Part shown: one piece after another, positions 17,786-23,984 of the stretch
Layout of the letters: each line of letters starts with the position of its first letter
How positions within the stretch are numbered: the stretch's first letter is position 1
DNA from: CAZXCQ01 sp964639275
GTDB taxonomy: Bacteria > Desulfobacterota > DSM-4660 > Desulfatiglandales > Desulfatiglandaceae
Direction: 5' to 3'
DNA length: 36,978 bases
NCBI GenBank assembly: GCA_964639275.1
Contig: CAZXCQ010000019.1
Location: 1-36,978 of the forward strand
Made by a program: the position numbers and the translations under genes
The notes under the pieces: model-generated
What the model was told of the DNA's origin: nothing
Database searches by the model: none
What the model saw: the letters and a program-made list of their open reading frames with translations, nothing else

Positions 17786-17812
17786 TTCTGGTCAGACAGA
17801 ATGGGGTGGTAG

Positions 17813-18409
17813 ATGGAATTTATCGGGCAATATTTGTTAGAGGTGAAAGAGATCGTTGATAAGCTTGATGTGATTGCCATGGAGACAATCGTCGCACTGA
17901 TAGAAGAGACCAGGAAAGACAAGGGCCGGATGTTTGTGCTCGGAGTCGGAGGCAGCGCAGCCAATGCATCCCATGCGGTAAACGACTTTCGGAAGATCGT
18001 CGGCCTGGAGGCATATGCCCCCACGGACAATGTCTCTGAACTGACTGCCCGCACAAACGATGACGGTTGGGAAGGTGTTTTTGTCGGGTGGCTCAAGACC
18101 AGTGATCTCCGCCGTGGGGACATGGTCTTTGTTTTTTCTGTTGGCGGGGGCAATCTTGAAAAAAATGTGAGTCCAAATATTGTTTCTGCCATCCGGTATG
18201 CCAAAGCGGTGGGAGCAAAAGTCTGTGGCGTTGTGGGACGCGACGGGGGGTATACGGCACAGGCCGCTGATGCCTGTGTGGTTATTCCAACCGTCAATCC
18301 AGCCCATGTGACCCCGCACACGGAGGCATTCCAGGCCATAGTGTGGCATTTGCTCGTAACGCACCCCACGTTGAAATATGCTGAGACCAAGTGGGAGTCG
18401 GTCAAATGA
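17813..18409 (+). CDS. gmhA: Sedoheptulose 7-phosphate isomerase, GmhA-like SIS protein
   Basis: This 198-residue SIS-domain protein matches GmhA in length (about 190-200). It would convert sedoheptulose 7-phosphate to D-glycero-D-manno-heptose 7-phosphate, the first step of the pathway. The phosphosugar loop GVGGSAANASHAVNDF is near residues 44-59, LTARTNDDGWE near 76, and VFSVGGGNLEKN near 107. The histidine-containing end VTPHTEAFQAIVWHLL resembles the family's catalytic C-terminal helix. It lies between two copies of a dispersed repeat in opposite orientation. The general SIS call is secure and the substrate is inferred from the pathway context. Confidence 0.82.
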   Translation: MEFIGQYLLEVKEIVDKLDVIAMETIVALIEETRKDKGRMFVLGVGGSAANASHAVNDFRKIVGLEAYAPTDNVSELTARTNDDGWEGVFVGWLKTSDLRRGDMVFVFSVGGGNLEKNVSPNIVSAIRYAKAVGAKVCGVVGRDGGYTAQAADACVVIPTVNPAHVTPHTEAFQAIVWHLLVTHPTLKYAETKWESVK

Positions 18410-18433
18410 GCTATCAGCCATGAGCTATGAACC
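18405..18433. repeat. Dispersed repeat (copy D) bridging two genes
   Basis: AATGAGCTATCAGCCATGAG, then CTATGAAC, is the reverse complement of the copy B/C words (GTTCATAGCTCATGGCTGAT). It contains both the stop codon of the isomerase gene and the ATG of the phosphatase gene, so it has become part of the coding ends. Confidence 0.6.
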
Positions 18434-18983
18434 CAAAAGGGCCGTCTTCCTGGATCGTGATGGGGTGATTAATCGTCCAGTGGTGAGGGATGGAAGACCC
18501 TACCCACCGTCATCTCCACAAGAACTGGAGTTTTTGCCGAGGGTCGGGGAGGCGCTGCAAAGACTAAAAAGAGCCGGTTTTTTGCTTGTCTGTGTTACGA
18601 ACCAGCCGGATGTGGCAAGGGGCAAACAGAGAAAAGAGGCGGTTGAGGCAATCCATGAAACCTTGCTCGGATCTTTGCCGTTGGATAAGATAATGGTCTG
18701 TTATCACGACGATCGTGATGGATGCCAGTGCCGGAAGCCCCTGCCGGGCATGCTTCTGGATGCCGCTGATGAGTTTTCAATCAAGCTGGCAGACAGCTTT
18801 ATGATCGGTGATCGGTGGCGAGATATTGAGGCAGGCCAGAACGCCGGGTGCCGGACGATCTTGATCGAGTGTGGATATGCGGAAAGGGGCCCTTCAAGGC
18901 CTCCTGATATGAAGGTGGGGTTATTAAGCGAGGCCGCGGATTGGATTTTGCAGGAAGAGCGAAAGGAGAGAGTCACCAAATGA
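18420..18983 (+). CDS. gmhB: Heptose 1,7-bisphosphate 7-phosphatase
   Basis: This 187-residue HAD-family phosphatase removes the C7 phosphate from the heptose bisphosphate. The catalytic FLDRDGVINRP (about residues 9-19) has the DxD nucleophile pair. A zinc site CxHx5CxC is visible as C94, H96, C102 and C104 just before RKPLPGM, as expected of GmhB, and MIGDRWRDIEAG near 133 is the last HAD motif. The ATG at 18420 starts the family N-terminus correctly, but it lies in a dispersed repeat with no recognisable ribosome binding site. An earlier in-frame ATG (18378) lies within the isomerase gene. It overlaps the next gene (ATGA). Confidence 0.87.
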   Translation: MSYEPKRAVFLDRDGVINRPVVRDGRPYPPSSPQELEFLPRVGEALQRLKRAGFLLVCVTNQPDVARGKQRKEAVEAIHETLLGSLPLDKIMVCYHDDRDGCQCRKPLPGMLLDAADEFSIKLADSFMIGDRWRDIEAGQNAGCRTILIECGYAERGPSRPPDMKVGLLSEAADWILQEERKERVTK

Positions 18984-19696
18984 AACGACTGGGGGATCTG
19001 AAGGTCAAGATTTTTGCTGATGGGGCTGATAGAGCGGGAATGCTTGAGATGTATCGCCGACCGTATATAAAAGGTTTTACCACAAATCCGACCTTAATGA
19101 GCAAGGCCGGGGTATCCGATTATGAAGCCTTTGCCAGGGATGTTATCAAAGCCATCCCTGATCGGCCGATTTCATTTGAGGTCTTTTCAGACGACTTTGA
19201 AGAGATGGAACGTCAGGCGCTCAAGATTGCAAAATGGGGTGAAAATGTGTATGTTAAGATCCCGGTGACAAATACCAAGGGGGAATCATCATTGGATCTT
19301 GTTGCCAGGCTTGCGGGTGCTGGGGTGAAAGTGAATGTCACGGCCATGATGCCCCTGTCACAGGTAAAAGAGATGGTCAAGGCCCTGGCCGACGGCCCAT
19401 CCGCCTATATGTCGGTTTTTGCAGGGAGGATAGCGGACTCCGGTCGGGATCCGGTGCCTATTATGACAGCAGCCGTGGAGACCTGTTCTGATTATCCCAA
19501 TATAGAACTTATTTGGGCGAGCCCCAGGGAGCTTCTTAACATCTTCCAGGCCGACGATATCGGGTGTCATATCATTACTGTAACCAATGACATCCTAAAC
19601 AAACTAAGTCTTATCGGAAAAGACCTTCACGAGTTCTCCCTTGAGACCGTAAAGATGTTCCGGACCGATGCCCTCGAGGGTGGTTACAGGCTCTGA
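18980..19696 (+). CDS. Transaldolase family protein
   Basis: This 238-residue TIM-barrel enzyme is of the short transaldolase/fructose-6-phosphate aldolase type. FTTNPTLMSKAG is near residue 33, the Schiff-base lysine is K93 in NVYVKIPVTN, and MSVFAGRIADSGRDP near 144 is the family's phosphate-site region. A transaldolase would make sedoheptulose 7-phosphate from fructose 6-phosphate and erythrose 4-phosphate, the substrate for GmhA two genes upstream. That dedicated role is inference from operon position. ATG 18980 overlaps the phosphatase stop and has AAGGAGAG upstream. Aldolase activity is an alternative I cannot exclude. Confidence 0.83.
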   Translation: MKRLGDLKVKIFADGADRAGMLEMYRRPYIKGFTTNPTLMSKAGVSDYEAFARDVIKAIPDRPISFEVFSDDFEEMERQALKIAKWGENVYVKIPVTNTKGESSLDLVARLAGAGVKVNVTAMMPLSQVKEMVKALADGPSAYMSVFAGRIADSGRDPVPIMTAAVETCSDYPNIELIWASPRELLNIFQADDIGCHIITVTNDILNKLSLIGKDLHEFSLETVKMFRTDALEGGYRL

Positions 19697-19741
19697 TGGG
19701 CCGTGGGCTTTTCAACCAAGACACAGGAAGGAGGAGGAGCC

Positions 19742-20560
19742 ATGGAGAAAGGAAATTCCAGGAATCGTTCTTTTGTAAGGCGAGGAGGTTTTTTGCCGCT
19801 GATTTCTATTATCTGCCTGATCATCCCGGGTCTGGTGCTGGGGGAAGATAAGCTGGTAGTCAAGAACGGAAGCGGGACGACAACGTTCAAAGTGGAAGAT
19901 AATGGCGCTGTGACGAGCGCCTCTATCCTTCTTACCAACGGTGCTAGCTCTGCTGGCAGCGCCCCCCTAGTGCTTGGCCAGGATCTAGGAAACAGAGGGC
20001 TTGTTATTACTGACAAGGCAGCAAGCAACCCGAAGAATATTTATATTGGATGGAATGTCGGGGCATCTTTCGACTACATGGAGATCTTCGCCCTTCAGGA
20101 AGGGGTTAGTTGGAAAAACCTTGTTCTTGTGCCGCATGGTGGCTACGTAGGTGTAGGCACCTCCAGTCCTTCCCACCCCCTGGAGATGGCAAGCGGTGCC
20201 TATGTATCATCGGGCGGGGTCTGGACAAATGCCTGCAGCCGGGAAAACAAGAAAGATATCCAGGAGCTTACCGGCGCTGAGGCAATGGATGCCCTGAAAC
20301 AGCTAAACCCGGTAAAATTCGCCTACAAAGTGGATTCACAAGAGAGGCATGTGGGCTTTATCGCAGAGGATGCCCCTGACCTTGTGGCAACAAAGGACAG
20401 GAAAGGCCTGAGTCCTATGGACCTGGTTGCTGTGCTGACCAAAGTGGTTAAGGAACAGCAGAAAGCCGTCGAAAAACAACAGAAAATTGCCCGGGAACAA
20501 CAAGAGACCATTGCCGTGCTTTCCAGAAGATTGGCGGAGCTGGAGAGCAGAGCAGAGTAA
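19742..20560 (+). CDS. Secreted protein with peptidase S74 (intramolecular chaperone) domain
   Basis: This 272-residue protein begins at ATG 19742, directly after a strong GGAGGAGG site. It has a signal peptide: basic residues, then a hydrophobic stretch about 17-33, with likely cleavage near VLG/ED. A middle region of about 120 residues shows beta-type repeats (DKLVVKNGSGTTTFKVEDNG and VGVGTSSPSHPLEM) like those of tail-fibre proteins. The C-terminal S74 domain starts near S166 in CSRENKKDI, where Ser166 and Lys171 match the Ser/Lys pair used for self-cleavage in phage endosialidase chaperones; ALKQLNPVKFAYK and HVGFIAED follow. The end is a coiled coil (QQKAVEKQQ and on), consistent with trimers. 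Its role in a sugar operon is unknown. Confidence 0.75.
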   Translation: MEKGNSRNRSFVRRGGFLPLISIICLIIPGLVLGEDKLVVKNGSGTTTFKVEDNGAVTSASILLTNGASSAGSAPLVLGQDLGNRGLVITDKAASNPKNIYIGWNVGASFDYMEIFALQEGVSWKNLVLVPHGGYVGVGTSSPSHPLEMASGAYVSSGGVWTNACSRENKKDIQELTGAEAMDALKQLNPVKFAYKVDSQERHVGFIAEDAPDLVATKDRKGLSPMDLVAVLTKVVKEQQKAVEKQQKIAREQQETIAVLSRRLAELESRAE

Positions 20561-20584
20561 GGACTCCCGCCTTCGTGGAAGTGA

Positions 20585-20604
20585 CAACCCTGAAGGGTTT
20601 TTGT
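20585..20604 (+). terminator. Short hairpin with T-run after the S74 gene
   Basis: AACCC-TGAA-GGGTT is followed by TTTG. The stem is only five pairs, so it would be a weak terminator. It lies 25 bases after the stop codon and next to a dispersed motif, so it may instead be part of a repeat. Confidence 0.4.
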
Positions 20605-20615
20605 AAAACCACCGG

Positions 20616-20636
20616 TTTTGAAAAGGGCTAAATTGA
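20616..20636 (+). repeat. Short dispersed motif, copy 2
   Basis: It matches 82-102 at 18 of 21 positions (TTTTGAA at the start, GCTAAATTGA at the end). It lies between the S74 gene and the following reductase gene. Confidence 0.4.
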
Positions 20637-20664
20637 AGCTGGTGAAATAAAGAGACAGGCACGT

Positions 20665-21603
20665 ATGAAAGAGGGTTCCAAGATCTATATAGCGGGCCAC
20701 AGGGGTCTGGTGGGATCTGCAATCCTGCGACGGCTGAAGCTCGCCGGGTACAGGGGTATGCTCCTCAGGACCCATAGGGAGCTGGATCTTGCCCGGCAAG
20801 CGGATGTGGAAGAGTTCTTTGACAAAGAACGACCGGAATATGTGTTTCTGGCCGCGGCCAAGGTGGGAGGCATCGGGGCCAATTCCGCCTTCCCCGCCGA
20901 TTTTATTTACAGCAACCTGGCCATTCAGGTGAATGTCATCCAGTCTTCCTACCTCTACGGTGTGAAAAAGCTCCTTTTTTTGGGCAGCTCCTGTATCTAT
21001 CCAAAAAACTGCCCCCAGCCTATGAAAGAAGAATACCTCCTTTCGGGCTATCTGGAGCCGACCAATGAGCCATATGCCGTTGCAAAGATAGCCGGTATCA
21101 AGATGTGCCAGTCCTACAACCGTCAATACGGGACCAACTATATCTGTGTTATGCCAACCAATCTATATGGACCAAACGATAACTTTGACCTGGAGACATC
21201 CCATGTCCTGCCCGCACTTATAAGAAAATTTCACGAAGCCAAGTTGAGAGGCGACAAGGAGGTCGAGATCTGGGGCACGGGAAAGCCGAGGCGCGAGCTC
21301 CTGCACGTGGATGACCTGGCCGATGCCTGTCTGTTTTTGATGAACCATTATGATGGGTCCGATATCATCAATATCGGTGCCGGAAAAGACCAGAGCATTC
21401 GGGAATTGGCCGAGATGGTGGGCCGGGTTGTGGATTTTGAGGGAAGACTTCGATTTGACCACGCCAGACCGGACGGAACCCCTGTGAAATGCCTGGATGT
21501 CTCGAGGTTGAACCGGCTTGGCTGGAGCTCAACCATACCGCTGGAGGAGGGGATAGAAAAAACCTATCGCTGGTATACAGAGCACGCCGGAAATCTCCAA
21601 TAA
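20665..21603 (+). CDS. fcl: GDP-L-fucose synthase-like epimerase/reductase
   Basis: This 312-residue extended SDR resembles Fcl/WcaG, which epimerises and reduces GDP-4-keto-6-deoxymannose to GDP-L-fucose. The NADPH motif GHRGLVGSAI is at residues 10-19, AAKVGGIGAN near 69, catalytic serine and cysteine in LGSSCIYP near 107, and the Tyr/Lys pair in EPYAVAK near 137. PRRELLHVDDLADA is also characteristic. No GDP-mannose 4,6-dehydratase, which makes its normal substrate, is present in this window, so either that gene is elsewhere or this enzyme acts on a related GDP-heptose intermediate as the Campylobacter Fcl-like enzymes do. Start: ATG 20665, weak ribosome binding site. Confidence 0.85.
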   Translation: MKEGSKIYIAGHRGLVGSAILRRLKLAGYRGMLLRTHRELDLARQADVEEFFDKERPEYVFLAAAKVGGIGANSAFPADFIYSNLAIQVNVIQSSYLYGVKKLLFLGSSCIYPKNCPQPMKEEYLLSGYLEPTNEPYAVAKIAGIKMCQSYNRQYGTNYICVMPTNLYGPNDNFDLETSHVLPALIRKFHEAKLRGDKEVEIWGTGKPRRELLHVDDLADACLFLMNHYDGSDIINIGAGKDQSIRELAEMVGRVVDFEGRLRFDHARPDGTPVKCLDVSRLNRLGWSSTIPLEEGIEKTYRWYTEHAGNLQ

Positions 21604-21777
21604 CGCTTCAAAGGAATCCAAACCCTTTGACCTTTTCAGATCCCCGCAGGTAAGATCTTCACGCCCCATAGGAAAGATTTATTGAAGGGAGACCATTTGC
21701 TCCTCTTCGGAATGAAATCCGGCAAGGATGATTAGCGATTTTGGGAAAAGGGGAATCCCCGCCAGAAAGGAAGGCAG

Positions 21778-22773
21778 GTGGAATTTCAGACCATAAGCAT
21801 AGTCACGCCCTCTCTTAACCAGGGATACTTCATAGAGCGCACGGTCAGGAGTGTTCTGGATCAGGATGTTCCCGGTTTGGAGTATATTGTCATTGACGGG
21901 GGAAGCACCGATGAAACCCTTGGGATTCTAAAGAGATACAAGGGGTGTCTCTATTGGGTATCTGAAAGGGATCAGGGGCAGGCCGATGCAGTAAACAAGG
22001 GAATCAGGTCAACAAAGGGGGATATCATTGGTTGGCTGAACTCAGATGACCTATACTGCCCTGGGGCGTTGCCATCTGTCCTTTCTTTTTTTGAAGGGCA
22101 TCCAGCGGTCGATATCGTGTATGGCGATGCCTACTTTATCGACAGGGATGATAGGACGATAGAGCCTTATCCGACAGAACCCTGGAGCCTTGAGCGGTTG
22201 AAAAGCTTCTGCTTTCTGTGCCAGCCGGCGGTCTTTTTTCGGCGCCAGGTAGTCGATGGTTTTGGGTTGTTGGACCGGCGGTTCAAGTTCTGCCTCGATT
22301 ATGAATACTGGCTGCGCCTGGCCCTGCGTGGGGTGAGATTTGCCTATCTCCCCCGTGTGTTAGCCTGCTCGCGCCTCTACCCGGAAACAAAGACACTGGG
22401 GCTGCGATTGAGGATGCAGCGGGAAGTCAATGATATGCTGGTCGAGCGGTTGGGTCTTGTCCCTGATCAATGGCTGCTCAACTACGGCCGTGTCTTTTTT
22501 AACAGGAAAGGGATTAGACGCCTGGACGGCGGTCGCGTGGATGCGGCCTTGGAGGTCACCCCGAACCATATCTCCCGCAAGAGACGTTTTCAGACCCTAT
22601 TTCTATCGGCGCTTCGCGCACCTGCCATAGCGGCTATCTCGCTGATTGCCTCTCTGCGGTGGAACAGGAAGATCAGTCTCAATCTGTTCAGGATAGTCGC
22701 TAACTGGGCCCGGGGCCACTCGCGAATTTTGCTCAAAAAGGTCTTCTATCGCCAGGGAGTCGTTCGAGGGTAG
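21778..22773 (+). CDS. GT2 glycosyltransferase, paralogue of the 4129-5028 gene
   Basis: This 331-residue GT-A enzyme has the same motif series as the gene at 4129: IVTPSLNQGYFIERT near residue 8, YIVIDGGSTDET near 40, ERDQGQADAVNKG, WLNSDD at about 86-91, CFLCQPAVFF and CLDYEYWLRL. By eye the two proteins share roughly half or more of their residues over 230 positions, so they arose by duplication and may use the same donor. The start is GTG 21778, with AAAGGAAGG just upstream. A hydrophobic stretch near residues 280-295 could attach it to the membrane. Confidence 0.87.
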   Translation: MEFQTISIVTPSLNQGYFIERTVRSVLDQDVPGLEYIVIDGGSTDETLGILKRYKGCLYWVSERDQGQADAVNKGIRSTKGDIIGWLNSDDLYCPGALPSVLSFFEGHPAVDIVYGDAYFIDRDDRTIEPYPTEPWSLERLKSFCFLCQPAVFFRRQVVDGFGLLDRRFKFCLDYEYWLRLALRGVRFAYLPRVLACSRLYPETKTLGLRLRMQREVNDMLVERLGLVPDQWLLNYGRVFFNRKGIRRLDGGRVDAALEVTPNHISRKRRFQTLFLSALRAPAIAAISLIASLRWNRKISLNLFRIVANWARGHSRILLKKVFYRQGVVRG

Positions 22774-22868
22774 CCGGGCAACCGATCGAGGACCGGCTGG
22801 AATCGATGGCCCTGGCTAAGGAAAGGACGAGCCTGGCACCTCGCCTTTTGCTCTCGGGATATACGTAG

Positions 22869-23984
22869 ATGAGGATTGCAGTTGATGCACGACCACTCAG
22901 TTATGAATTAACCGGGATTGGTATCTATTTAAAACACCTGTTAGACGAAATCCAGAAGATAGATTACGAGAACAACTACTATCTTATATCCAACGGCCGT
23001 ATCAATTATGACCTGAGGAATCCCAGATGGTCTAAGGTTGAAGGGAAGCTCAAGAAAAAGCTGTTAAGCACCCTCTGGGTCCAGTCCCGGGTGCCCCTGA
23101 TTGTCTCCAAACTAGGTGTCGATCTTTTCTGGGGCCCCCGGCATCACCTGCCAGTGCTCCTGCCCCCACGAATCCGGACCGTTCTCACCTTACATGACAT
23201 TGTTCATTGCGTTCACCCCGAAACAATGCCCTTATCCCATTTGTTGGCCGAACGGACGTTGATGAGGTGGTCTTTGACGCGTTCGGACTCCATTATTGCC
23301 GTTTCTCAATCTACTGCCATTGATATTCAAAGAAATTATGGGGTGAATTCAAACAAGATAAACGTGGTTTACCATGGAAGCCCGGCCTTTCCAAAAGGGT
23401 TAGATGGTGCTGCTGACCCATACCGCAAGCTCCCAGCAAAATACTTTCTTTTTGTGGGTACACTTGATCCCAGAAAGAATTTTGAGCGTCTTTTCAAGGC
23501 GTTTGAATCATTAGAACCGCTGAGATACGGGGCGCATCTGGTTATTGTTGGAGGAAAAGGCTGGAAGAACAAGGCGTTTCTAAAGACGTTAAGAACCAGT
23601 CCGGTAAGGGCTTGCGTCCACCTGGCAGGATATGTGCCCCGAAGTCAGCTCAGGGCGATTTATGAAAACGCCGTCTGCTTGCTTTTCCCTTCTGTGTTCG
23701 AGGGCTTTGGCCTTCCCATTTTGGAGGCCATGGCCTGCGGAACGCCTGTGATTACCTCCAACACATCATCCATGAAAGAGGTGGCAGGGGATGCAGCCCT
23801 TTTGGTGAATCCCTATGATGTGGGCGCGCTGGCAGAGGCGATGAAACAGGTCCTGATAAATCAGAGTCTCAGAGAGGATCTTGTGGCCAAAGGCTTTCAA
23901 AGGATAAAGAGATTTTCGTGGGAAAGATGTGCCGAGCAGACATTGAGGATATTCAACCGGCTTGCAAATGGTTCAGTGACATGA
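22869..23984 (+). CDS. GT4 glycosyltransferase
   Basis: This 371-residue GT-B enzyme of family GT4 opens MRIAVDARPLSYELTGIGIY. TLHDIVHCVHPE near residue 113, VGTLDPRKNFERLFKAF near 195, and the donor motif in FPSVFEGFGLPILEAMACG (about 276-294) are all as expected, with TSNTSSMKEVAGDAALL following. It belongs to the same subgroup as the gene at 5025-6185. No clear ribosome binding site precedes the ATG. The stop overlaps the next start (ATGA), so it is coupled to the double glycosyltransferase. Donor not determinable. Confidence 0.88.
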   Translation: MRIAVDARPLSYELTGIGIYLKHLLDEIQKIDYENNYYLISNGRINYDLRNPRWSKVEGKLKKKLLSTLWVQSRVPLIVSKLGVDLFWGPRHHLPVLLPPRIRTVLTLHDIVHCVHPETMPLSHLLAERTLMRWSLTRSDSIIAVSQSTAIDIQRNYGVNSNKINVVYHGSPAFPKGLDGAADPYRKLPAKYFLFVGTLDPRKNFERLFKAFESLEPLRYGAHLVIVGGKGWKNKAFLKTLRTSPVRACVHLAGYVPRSQLRAIYENAVCLLFPSVFEGFGLPILEAMACGTPVITSNTSSMKEVAGDAALLVNPYDVGALAEAMKQVLINQSLREDLVAKGFQRIKRFSWERCAEQTLRIFNRLANGSVT

